In this document: positions 40,030 through 47,270 of the stretch, one piece after another
Layout of the letters: each line of letters begins with the position of its first letter
Numbering within the stretch: the stretch's first letter is position 1
From: Chryseobacterium wanjuense
Lineage (GTDB): Bacteria > Bacteroidota > Bacteroidia > Flavobacteriales > Weeksellaceae
Assembly (NCBI RefSeq): GCF_900111495.1
Contig: NZ_FOIU01000007.1
Location: 1-53,529, forward strand
DNA length: 53,529 bases
Reading direction: 5' to 3'
Program-made: the position numbers and the translations under genes
Notes under the pieces: model-generated
Databases searched by the model: none
What the model was told of the DNA's origin: nothing
Seen by the model: the letters and a program-made list of their open reading frames with translations, nothing else

Positions 40030-41394
40030 TTATTTATTAAAAATCACGCTGAATTGATTCACATTTTCATTGGGAGATAAATAGGTAATTTTAGCGCTGT
40101 GATATTCCAGAATTCTTTTGACAATTCGAAGACCAAGTCCGGAACCGGAAATATTTTGAGAATTATTGCCACGTTTAAAGGCTTCAAATAATTTTGTCTG
40201 TTCGTCCTGCGGAATTGTTTCTCCGCGAGAGATCACATCCACCGTAAGGTTTTCATTGGTTTCGGTGATCAGAACATCCACTTCGGTATCTTGGGAATAG
40301 ACCGCTGCATTTTTAAACAAATTAATAAAAACAATATCCAATAAAGATTGAATTCCTTTAATCGTCAATAAAGCATTTTCGGAAGTCTCTTCTGAAATCA
40401 GGAAATCCATTTTAAGATTGGGATAGCTTTTTTCAACCGCTTCAAAAGATTCGAAAATCACTTCATCAATTCTCACCTCTTCATAAATACTCTGGATGTT
40501 TTCTTTATCAAATTTTGTAAGAAGCAGCAACGAATTCGTTAAATCTGATAATTGATAAACATCCTGCTGAATTTGTTTTAAAGAAGATAATGTTTCCGGA
40601 GAATGTTGTTCGAGCTTAATTAAATTTTCCAGCTGAAAAGCCATCCTGGTAATCGGAGTCCTGATTTCGTGGGATGCACTTGCCGTAAAATCCTTCTGCG
40701 ACTGAAAGACATCATCCAGCCTGCCGATCATGGTATTGAAAGATCTTGCCAGTACATTAATCTCGTCATTAGAATCCCTTACCGGAACTTTCGTGGTCAA
40801 TTTATGCGCCGTGACTTCCGAAATCTCCTGATTCAGGTCTTCTAAAGGTTTCAGGAACTGCCCCATAAAATAATAACTGAAAAAACCGATGAGAAGCGTA
40901 CTCATGACATAAGCCGTGATCAAAAGGTATTTCAGATAGGATAGTTTTGATTTTCCGTTGCTATCGAGAGCACTGGTAAGAATATAATAATTTTCACCAT
41001 TGATGGTTCGGAGGGCGGCGTAAATTTCGGGAACCGTCTTTTCGGAATAAATTACTTTTTTTTCGTCAAGTTCTTTTAATAGGCCATCATCCCAGGTTAC
41101 ATTTCTGTCTTTGATGGTACTGTAAATTAATTCCTTTTTATTATTAAAGATTAAAATCGTTTCATTTAAAAGAATATTATCCGAATTTTCATTAAAAAAA
41201 ACGGGAGCTTCCTCTTCGAAGTCTTTTGATTTGGCAATAAAATGGGAAGTAAATTCGAGCCTTTGTCTGAATCTTTCTTTGAATTCATCTCGTCTGAAGT
41301 CATTAAAGGACATATAAATCACCGCCATTACAATACCAAAAAGCAATGAGAAGGCAATACTGAGATTGAGCGCGATCTTCCTTTTTAAAGACAT
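40030..41394 (-). CDS. Sensor histidine kinase of the metal-efflux locus
   Basis: 454 residues: a membrane helix (about 9-29), a periplasmic sensor region (about 30-150), a second helix (about 155-178), HAMP (about 175-230), HisKA with H242 (SASHEIRTPITR), and HATPase with N box NLFKNAAVYS and G box SGSGLGLRIVKRIL. It probably senses metal in the periplasm and phosphorylates the response regulator encoded 3 bases upstream. The order regulator-sensor next to RND genes is typical of CusRS/CzcRS systems. Confidence 0.92.
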   Translation of the reverse strand: MSLKRKIALNLSIAFSLLFGIVMAVIYMSFNDFRRDEFKERFRQRLEFTSHFIAKSKDFEEEAPVFFNENSDNILLNETILIFNNKKELIYSTIKDRNVTWDDGLLKELDEKKVIYSEKTVPEIYAALRTINGENYYILTSALDSNGKSKLSYLKYLLITAYVMSTLLIGFFSYYFMGQFLKPLEDLNQEISEVTAHKLTTKVPVRDSNDEINVLARSFNTMIGRLDDVFQSQKDFTASASHEIRTPITRMAFQLENLIKLEQHSPETLSSLKQIQQDVYQLSDLTNSLLLLTKFDKENIQSIYEEVRIDEVIFESFEAVEKSYPNLKMDFLISEETSENALLTIKGIQSLLDIVFINLFKNAAVYSQDTEVDVLITETNENLTVDVISRGETIPQDEQTKLFEAFKRGNNSQNISGSGLGLRIVKRILEYHSAKITYLSPNENVNQFSVIFNK

Positions 41395-41397
41395 CTG

Positions 41398-42078
41398 TTA
41401 TAATGGACTTAAATAATACCCGAAACCGGAACGTGTATGAATAAGTTTAATTTTAAAATCTTTATCAATCTTTTTTCTTAAAAAATTAATATAAACCTCA
41501 ACCGTATTCGTATTGGTGTTGAAATTGTGCTCCCAGACATGTTCCGTGATCTGCTGTTTCGACACTGTTCTTCCCTGAGCTTCCGCCAGATAAACCAGTA
41601 ATTGGAATTCTTTCAGGGTCAGCGTGATTTCGTTTCCGCCTCGATATACTTTTTGTTCGGTTTTATTGATAATTAAATCATCAATCCTGATGATATCCTG
41701 GTCATTGTTTTCCGACGGAGCTTTTCTTCTCAACAAAGAATTGATGCGTAACAACAGTTCCTCAAACTGAAATGGCTTCACCAGATAATCATCAGCCAAT
41801 CTTGTAAAAGCATCCTTTTTATCCGACAGATCTCCGTACGCCGAAATAATGATAATCGGGGTATTTTTATCGAAAGAACGAATGGTCTGGCAAACATCCA
41901 GCCCGTTTATCTTCGGAACATTGATGTCGAGCAGATACATATTGTACGTATTATTTTTTATCTGGCGAAGAAATGTTTCTCCGTCGTAAATTTTATCACA
42001 CGTAAAATTATTTGACTCTAAAAACTTACAAAGTTCCGCCGAAAGAATAAGGTCATCTTCCAATAAAAGAATATTCAT
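41398..42078 (-). CDS. OmpR-family response regulator of the metal-efflux locus
   Basis: 226 residues. The receiver domain has the acidic pair at D8-D9, the phosphorylation site D51 (MYLLDINVPKINGLD) and K101 (LVKPFQ). The C-terminal winged HTH (about residues 125-226, EFQLLVYLAEAQGRTVSKQQI) belongs to the OmpR group. It is probably the activator of the efflux operon downstream. Confidence 0.94.
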   Translation of the reverse strand: MNILLLEDDLILSAELCKFLESNNFTCDKIYDGETFLRQIKNNTYNMYLLDINVPKINGLDVCQTIRSFDKNTPIIIISAYGDLSDKKDAFTRLADDYLVKPFQFEELLLRINSLLRRKAPSENNDQDIIRIDDLIINKTEQKVYRGGNEITLTLKEFQLLVYLAEAQGRTVSKQQITEHVWEHNFNTNTNTVEVYINFLRKKIDKDFKIKLIHTRSGFGYYLSPL

Positions 42079-42367
42079 CGAGATATATTTTATACGAATT
42101 TAACGAAAATTTTTATGATTTTAATTGAATTGAAAACAGCACGCGGGTTTTACAAATGATTTTAATTGAATTTTAATTTATTTCAATTATTATGGGAGGT
42201 TTTGGTTAAAATTTGTGGGCTTTTTGTTTAAATATTAAAATTGAGTAGTTAGTATTCACACTGTCATCCTGAGCGCAAAGCTGTCGAAGGATTTATATAT
42301 GAAAGGCTTCGAGAACCTCAGCCTGACAGCGGACATCAGTAATGATTTTAAAATCTACTTTTAGGGC
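42079..42367. other. Gap upstream of the regulator gene
   Basis: About 290 bases without a gene, AT-rich, containing REP-like copy 4 (42263-42327). No clear promoter box found. Confidence 0.5.
42263..42327 (+). repeat. REP-like element, copy 4
   Basis: gtcatcctgagcgcaaagctgtcgaaggattta...aggcttcgagaacctcagcctgac, same orientation as copy 1. With copies 1-3 it flanks both sides of the metal-efflux locus. Confidence 0.85.
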
Positions 42368-42396
42368 AAAAAAAAATCCCGAAATAAATTCGGGAT
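42368..42396 (-). terminator. Terminator of the tRNA operon
   Basis: Minus-strand stem atcccgaa / ttcgggat with a 5-base loop and a long T-run, 10 bases after tRNA-Thr(GGT). It shows that tuf is no longer co-transcribed with these tRNAs. Confidence 0.9.
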
Positions 42397-42405
42397 AATC
42401 ATGAG

Positions 42406-42477
42406 AGCCAACTACGGGACTTGAACCCGTGACCTCTTCCTTACCAAGGAAGCACTCTACCGCTGAGCTAAGTCGGC
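42406..42477 (-). tRNA. tRNA-Thr (GGT)
   Basis: Acceptor GCCGACT pairs with AGTTGGC. The anticodon loop TTGGTAA gives GGT. Last gene of the tRNA operon and not duplicated. It corresponds in order to E. coli thrT next to tufB. Confidence 0.95.
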
Positions 42478-42518
42478 ATTAACTAAAAAAATCACACTAA
42501 AGAGCGTGATTTCTATTG

Positions 42519-42591
42519 AGCGGAAGACGGGGGTCGAACCCGCGACATTCAGCTTGGAAGGCTGACGCTCTACCAACTGAGCTACTTCCGC
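42519..42591 (-). tRNA. tRNA-Gly (TCC), copy A
   Basis: Acceptor GCGGAAG pairs with CTTCCGC. Loop CTTCCAA gives TCC. Its sequence equals the copy at 42947-43019. Confidence 0.95.
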
Positions 42592-42677
42592 AATTTTGTT
42601 TCCAAAACTATTGGTAACGCTGTGCAAACTTAAGGAAAATCCTCTAATCATGCAACTTTTTTCTCTAATATAAAATG

Positions 42678-42758
42678 TGGGGAGAGCAGGATTCGAACCT
42701 ACGAAGCCGAAGCAACTGAGTTACAGTCAGTCCCATTTAGCCACTCTGGAATCTCCCC
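42678..42758 (-). tRNA. tRNA-Tyr (GTA), copy A
   Basis: 81 bases with a long variable arm. GGGGAGA pairs with TCTCCCC. Loop CTGTAAC gives GTA. Equal to the copy at 43107-43187. Confidence 0.95.
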
Positions 42759-42777
42759 AGACATAATATATTAAATG

Positions 42778-42851
42778 AGCCTCCAGAGGGATTCGAACCC
42801 ACGACCCCGAGATTACAAATCACGTGCTCTGGCCAACTGAGCTATGGAGGC
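42778..42851 (-). tRNA. tRNA-Thr (TGT), copy A
   Basis: GCCTCCA pairs with TGGAGGC. Loop TTTGTAA gives TGT. Equal to the copy at 43208-43281. Confidence 0.94.
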
Positions 42852-42946
42852 ATTTTAATAAAATGGACTGAATGTTGTGAGAAACTCTACTCTACATCAT
42901 TTCAGTAGTGAAAAAAAAATCACCCTAAAAAAGTGTGATATTCTTG

Positions 42947-43019
42947 AGCGGAAGACGGGGGTCGAACCCGCGACATTCAGCTTGGAAGGCTGACGCTCTA
43001 CCAACTGAGCTACTTCCGC
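42947..43019 (-). tRNA. tRNA-Gly (TCC), copy B
   Basis: Identical to copy A at 42519-42591, shifted by 428 bases. Confidence 0.95.
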
Positions 43020-43106
43020 AATTTTGTTTCCAAAACTATTGGTAACGCTGTGCAAACTTAAGGAAAATCCTCTAATCATGCAACTTTTTTTCTCTAATAT
43101 AAAATG

Positions 43107-43187
43107 TGGGGAGAGCAGGATTCGAACCTACGAAGCCGAAGCAACTGAGTTACAGTCAGTCCCATTTAGCCACTCTGGAATCTCCCC
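43107..43187 (-). tRNA. tRNA-Tyr (GTA), copy B
   Basis: Identical to copy A at 42678-42758, shifted by 429 bases. The spacer between Gly and Tyr is also almost unchanged. Confidence 0.95.
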
Positions 43188-43207
43188 AAACATAATATAT
43201 TAAATAG

Positions 43208-43281
43208 AGCCTCCAGAGGGATTCGAACCCACGACCCCGAGATTACAAATCACGTGCTCTGGCCAACTGAGCTATGGAGGC
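43208..43281 (-). tRNA. tRNA-Thr (TGT), copy B
   Basis: Identical to copy A at 42778-42851, shifted by 430 bases. First gene of the tRNA operon, about 48 bases after the promoter. Confidence 0.95.
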
Positions 43282-43328
43282 ATTTAAAAAAAAGAATTCA
43301 AAAGATCGCTGTTCCCTTTTTGCGAGTG

Positions 43329-43360
43329 CAAATATAGAACGGATTTTTTGAATTCTCAAA
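43329..43360 (-). promoter_or_regulatory. Promoter of the tRNA operon
   Basis: Minus strand TTTG-N20-TATATTTG, a full consensus match upstream of the seven-tRNA cluster. Confidence 0.8.
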
Positions 43361-43390
43361 TTTTTTAATAACTTTTTTTAACTTTTTTCG

Positions 43391-43681
43391 CTACGCTAAT
43401 TCTTTTTTCTTGATTAATAGCTTTTTAGCAGTATCAACACAAAGGTCTAAACTTTCTTCAAAGGTTGCGCATGTCTTTTTTACAACGATATCATCTCCCG
43501 GAACCACTAAAATAATTTCAGAAGTTTTGTTTAGTTTATCTGCATTATTTTCTACTTTTAAAAACACTTTACATTCTTGAATTTTGTCATAAAATGTATC
43601 AAGTTTGCTTACTTTTTTGTCAATGTGTGATTCTAATGGTTCGTGAGGTGTTAAACCAATTGAATGTACTGTGATCTTCAT
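43391..43681 (-). CDS. hpf: Ribosome hibernation promoting factor (HPF/RaiA family)
   Basis: 96 residues, the short form. It has the family pattern MKITVHSIGLTPHEPLESHI ... KVSKLDTFYDKIQECKVFLKVE. It binds the 30S subunit during slow growth and protects idle ribosomes. It overlaps the xerC-like gene by 4 bases, so both are translated together. Confidence 0.9.
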   Translation of the reverse strand: MKITVHSIGLTPHEPLESHIDKKVSKLDTFYDKIQECKVFLKVENNADKLNKTSEIILVVPGDDIVVKKTCATFEESLDLCVDTAKKLLIKKKELA

Positions 43682-44565
43682 AATTCTTCTTTTTTTGAGG
43701 CTCGAGGGTGAGCCTGATTAAACACTTTTTTCAATTGTTCAATATTAGCATTCGTATAGACTTGAGTACTTGCAAGACTGGAATGTCCTAATATTTTTTT
43801 TACTTTGGAGATCTCCGCCCCATTATCCAAAACGTGTGTAGCAAAGCTATGACGAAGGATGTGAGGACTTCTTTTTTCTTTTGTTGTTATAAGACTAAGG
43901 TACTTATTAACCACCACATAAACAAATTTTTCGGTGAGTTTTTTACCTTTCTTATTCACAAAAAAATATGATTTATATTCTGTCTGTGGCTGCCGTATTT
44001 CCAGATAGCTTTTCAACAGATCTGATAAATCTGCGGAAATGGGAATTACTCTTTCTTTATTTCCTTTACCGATTATTTTCAGTTCATTTCCGTCTAAGTT
44101 AACATTCTCAAACATCATACCACAAAGCTCAGCTTTACGAATCCCGGTCTGATAAAGTACTTCCATGATGCATTTTTCCAGGATATCATGCATCTGTTCA
44201 AAGACTTTATCCGTAAGCGTCTGCATTTCCTCTTTAGAGATGGGAATTTGCTTTTCGGGATAAAATTTGAGGGAAGAAATACTTTCGGTGGGAGAAACTT
44301 TAATTTCGCCTATTTTAAGAAGGAAAAGATAAAAGCTACGAAGTGAGGATAATTTTCTATTGATACTTCTTTTGGAAATATTATTTTCGCTTAATTCTAC
44401 GATAAAATTCCGAATGACCTTTTTATCTGCTTTGGAAATATCTTCTGAAGATTCTGTTTTGAGGTAGAAATGAGAAAAATCTTCAAGGTCTTTTTTGTAG
44501 CTTGTAATGGTATGAGGTGAGTACCTCTTCTCGAATTGTAAATATTCTAAAAACTTATTCAACAT
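43678..44565 (-). CDS. xerC: Tyrosine recombinase, XerC/XerD type
   Basis: The start at 44565 (MLNKFLEYLQFEKRYSPHT) gives 295 residues, the usual length; the longer start at 44601 adds 12 residues without homology. The SAM-like N-terminal domain is followed by the catalytic set R (QTGIRKAELCG), HxxR (HILRHSFATHVLD), H (LGHSSLASTQVY) and the Tyr nucleophile. It most likely resolves chromosome dimers. Its position between rpsU and hpf is conserved in Flavobacteriia, which argues against a phage or ICE integrase. Confidence 0.92.
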   Translation of the reverse strand: MLNKFLEYLQFEKRYSPHTITSYKKDLEDFSHFYLKTESSEDISKADKKVIRNFIVELSENNISKRSINRKLSSLRSFYLFLLKIGEIKVSPTESISSLKFYPEKQIPISKEEMQTLTDKVFEQMHDILEKCIMEVLYQTGIRKAELCGMMFENVNLDGNELKIIGKGNKERVIPISADLSDLLKSYLEIRQPQTEYKSYFFVNKKGKKLTEKFVYVVVNKYLSLITTKEKRSPHILRHSFATHVLDNGAEISKVKKILGHSSLASTQVYTNANIEQLKKVFNQAHPRASKKEEL

Positions 44566-44650
44566 TGTTTCAGAGTATAAAAACAAAAATTCACTCCTCA
44601 AATATAACTATTTAAGAAGTGAATTTAGTATGCGAACTAAGAAAATTTTC

Positions 44651-44848
44651 TTAAGCCTGCTCTTCTTTGCTAAGTGCTCTTTGTTTGTGAGCAGCTTTAA
44701 GTCTAGCTTGTCTTAAAGTTACAGAAGGCTTGATAAACTGTTGTCTAGATCTTAATTGACGAACTGTACCTGTTTTATCAAATTTTCTTTTATATTTTTT
44801 TAATGCTCTATCGATGGATTCTCCATCTTTTACTGGAATTATTAACAT
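44651..44848 (-). CDS. rpsU: 30S ribosomal protein S21
   Basis: 65 residues, basic, with IPVKDGESIDRALKKYKRKF typical of S21. In Bacteroidota S21, S18 and S6 help hide the anti-Shine-Dalgarno sequence, which fits the scarcity of Shine-Dalgarno sites here. First gene before xerC and hpf. Confidence 0.97.
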   Translation of the reverse strand: MLIIPVKDGESIDRALKKYKRKFDKTGTVRQLRSRQQFIKPSVTLRQARLKAAHKQRALSKEEQA

Positions 44849-44871
44849 ATTTTACATCTCATTTTGGATTG

Positions 44872-44902
44872 CAAAAGTAGGAATTTTTTATTAATCTGCA
44901 AA
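44872..44902 (-). promoter_or_regulatory. Promoter of rpsU
   Basis: Minus strand TTTG-N19-TACTTTTG, a full consensus match 24 bases upstream of the start codon. Confidence 0.8.
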
Positions 44903-45061
44903 AAACTTTATCAAAAAATGCTGTAGAATTTATTTAAATTAAAATTGAAATACGCTTAGAGTCTTTCATAAAACTATTTATGCTCAGGATCACAATTCTG
45001 ACCATATCATTAATATTAAAAAAAGCTATAGGTAATATTAATGGTATTTGAACAAAAGTCT

Positions 45062-45069
45062 TATCTTTG
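45062..45069 (+). promoter_or_regulatory. -7 element of ssrA
   Basis: TATCTTTG, 17 bases before the tmRNA 5' end. No TTTG box at the usual distance is seen. Confidence 0.55.
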
Positions 45070-45085
45070 CATCTACTTTATTCAT

Positions 45086-45484
45086 GGGGTTGACTGGTTT
45101 CGACAGCAAGGTCAATGGGTAAGTAAGCATGCAGAGAACCGTAGCGCGATCTCTTTAATCCCTTGCTACAAAATTTTAACTGGCAACGAAGAGTTCGCTC
45201 TTGCAGCTTAATATCGAAGTATAGTAGATCAAGCGTTTTCCCGAAGATTTTAGTAGGGAAGCAAGATATTCCACAAATGCTCTGTTCTGCGGCGTTTGAT
45301 CCTGGGATATAGGAATGCGGAAATAAGTCTCGTTTTTCTTCGCAACGAGATCGAAAACCTCAGAAGATAAGCTGAAAGTTGGGTGTCTGCTCTCTGCTTT
45401 CAGTCGAAAACCAATAGTAGAATAAGCATGTAGAAATCTTATGTATTGCTTGTTTGGACGAGGGTTCGAATCCCTCCAACTCCA
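45086..45484 (+). ncRNA. ssrA: tmRNA
   Basis: The 5' end GGGGTTGACTGGTTTCGAC and the 3' end CGAATCCCTCCAACTCCA form the tRNA-like domain (GGGGTTG pairs with CAACTCC, with one G-T pair). The tag frame at 45182-45211 reads GNEEFALAA followed by TAA, typical of Flavobacteriia. It rescues stalled ribosomes and tags the product for proteolysis. The 3' end is a frequent integration site for mobile elements; the accessory island starts right behind it. Confidence 0.97.
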
Positions 45485-45487
45485 CTT

Positions 45488-45523
45488 AAAACCCTGTAAA
45501 TTATTGATTTACAGGGTTTTTTA
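45488..45523 (+). terminator. Terminator of ssrA
   Basis: Perfect stem aaccctgtaaat / atttacagggtt with a 5-base loop followed by tttta, directly after the tmRNA. Confidence 0.9.
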
Positions 45524-45642
45524 TTTCAAGGTGCTATTTTAGGTGCCATTAATTTTCAATTCAATATAATTTGCACTGTTTGCGTAATATCGTTTTATAA
45601 GTTGCTGATATTATCTTATCAGCATCAATCATTCCACCATAA

Positions 45643-46248
45643 TTAATCATAGTTTATATCATCAAATACCATTGCATAAACCTCCTTTACTAAAGTTATT
45701 ATAGTAAGAAGATAGTTATAGAGAAAAATAAAGGATAATGTTTGTAAAAATAATAATACAATAGATTTTACTTTACTGTAGTCAATATCTCCCGTTTCAA
45801 TAAATTCTTTGACTTCCTTAACAACTTGTAAACCTTGCAAATTTGCTTTCATTAAAAATATATATAGTAATAAAAAAACTATTGATATAATTGCAATAGC
45901 AACCGAAAACAAAATAAGAGTTGTAATTTGTTCTGTAAAATCTTTATATCTTTTGAGATAAGATTGGGCTTCATCACTTTGATTACGGCTCATCTGATTT
46001 TTTCTCTTGGAATAATTTTCAGTTACAACAAAAATTACAGAAAAAAGCAGACCGGAAAATATGCTAATTGCACTTATAATATTTGAAATGATGTCATTGT
46101 CAATAGTAACACTAAATAGTAAAAAGATAATTGAAAGCATTATAGGAAAAAAAAGATGCCAAAATATTGTATAGAATATCTTTGGACTTACTCGAATTTC
46201 AGAGAAGCCATCTTTTAATAATTCTATTAAATTAAATTTTGAAAACAT
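45643..46248 (-). CDS. Four-helix membrane protein of the defence cluster
   Basis: 201 residues with four predicted membrane helices (about residues 24-49, 54-78, 104-133, 162-188) and a short charged cytoplasmic loop (SKRKNQMSRNQSDEAQS). It starts on the base after the stop of the preceding gene (46249), so both are translated together. I recognise no family. In defence clusters, small multi-helix proteins often act as membrane-damaging effectors or as sensors, and its place behind the Hachiman pair makes such a role plausible. A Kiwa-like pair was considered but not supported. Confidence 0.6.
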   Translation of the reverse strand: MFSKFNLIELLKDGFSEIRVSPKIFYTIFWHLFFPIMLSIIFLLFSVTIDNDIISNIISAISIFSGLLFSVIFVVTENYSKRKNQMSRNQSDEAQSYLKRYKDFTEQITTLILFSVAIAIISIVFLLLYIFLMKANLQGLQVVKEVKEFIETGDIDYSKVKSIVLLFLQTLSFIFLYNYLLTIITLVKEVYAMVFDDINYD

Positions 46249-47223
46249 TTAATTTTTATATCCTATTTCCCTTTTTATTTTATTCAGAATACCGTCTGTG
46301 AATTTTTTAATTTTCACATAATCATAATGATGTGTTTCATTTGATTTTATTTCATCGGGTAAGAATATTGTTGGTGTAATATCCAACGTCTTATTTATAC
46401 CTACATTTGCTAAATGCCCGTCTTCATCCTTATAATAAGCTTTCAGGTCGTATCCGTTTTGTTCTGATATATCAAGATCTTCTAAGTTAGCACCAATTAA
46501 TTTATTTATACCTTGACCTTTCAATTTGCTCCAAAAATCTGTAACGTTGTGTTTAAAACCACTTACTGTAACGGTGATTTTGAGATTTTTTTCATCTGCG
46601 AAAATTGGGTTAATTATTTTTCTTTTACCTCTTGAAATATTATCTTTAATAATTTTCATCTCGTAGACGTGGCTATTTTTGAGATATTGATCTTTTATAT
46701 CTTTTGGAGTGAATGGTGAATAAACTAAAGTAAAACCGTAACCAGTAATAAATTTACGTAGTACTATCTTAAACAATTCCGAAACCGTATAATCCGAATA
46801 ACTTTGTATCATTAAAATTCCGGAATTATGATCAAAAGGAGTCCAAAGTTTTACAAAAAACGGGACTGATGCAATTTGATCCAATCCTATCTTTCCTTTT
46901 TCTTCAATAGCATTATTTAAATCATAGATGGTTTCTAAGTTACCGATGCTTCCGCCAAAAATTTCCCCATCTATAATATTTTGAGTACTTCTGGGCGTGA
47001 AATTATTGTCATTTGTTGTAGAAATACTTTTAGTCCCTTTACCGTCAGTTTTAAATTTACCATCAAACAAGCCTCTGTAGTCAGAAATAAACTGTAAATA
47101 TGCTTCTTCCTTCTCTTCTCCTATACTCTTAAACAGATCCTTAAAATTTAAAAATTCTTTAGATCTCGAATTTCGTTTCTTTATTGCAATTTTGAAAATT
47201 TCTAATTTTAAATTTTGTGCCAT
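46249..47223 (-). CDS. Uncharacterised protein behind the Hachiman genes
   Basis: 324 residues, no signal peptide, no membrane helix. The N-terminal part is helical and basic (LEIFKIAIKKRNSRSKEFLN); the middle has a segment IASVPFFVKLWTPFDHNSGILM, and the C-terminal half is a mix of strands and Lys-rich helices. I recognise no domain. It lies 47 bases after hamB and is fused in translation with the membrane protein that follows. Together they may form a two-gene module with a cytosolic sensor and a membrane partner, or extend the Hachiman system. Both are inference. Confidence 0.6.
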   Translation of the reverse strand: MAQNLKLEIFKIAIKKRNSRSKEFLNFKDLFKSIGEEKEEAYLQFISDYRGLFDGKFKTDGKGTKSISTTNDNNFTPRSTQNIIDGEIFGGSIGNLETIYDLNNAIEEKGKIGLDQIASVPFFVKLWTPFDHNSGILMIQSYSDYTVSELFKIVLRKFITGYGFTLVYSPFTPKDIKDQYLKNSHVYEMKIIKDNISRGKRKIINPIFADEKNLKITVTVSGFKHNVTDFWSKLKGQGINKLIGANLEDLDISEQNGYDLKAYYKDEDGHLANVGINKTLDITPTIFLPDEIKSNETHHYDYVKIKKFTDGILNKIKREIGYKN

Positions 47224-47270
47224 ATATAGTTTTCCTTGGTTAAGTCTTCTTGTGGAATATTTTAAATTTG

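Noticed and set aside
42457..42651. Short frames reading through tRNA-Gly(TCC), also at 42897-43079
   Set aside because: Both encode nearly the same peptide only because the tRNA block is duplicated; the peptide is the well-known false translation of a tRNA gene.
43678..44565. Integrase of the accessory island
   Set aside because: It sits between rpsU and hpf on the housekeeping side, overlaps hpf, and has the length and motifs of chromosomal XerC.
45643..47223. Kiwa defence pair (membrane protein plus ~320-residue partner)
   Set aside because: Sizes and four membrane helices are similar, but gene order is reversed and I cannot see DUF4868 features in the 324-residue protein.
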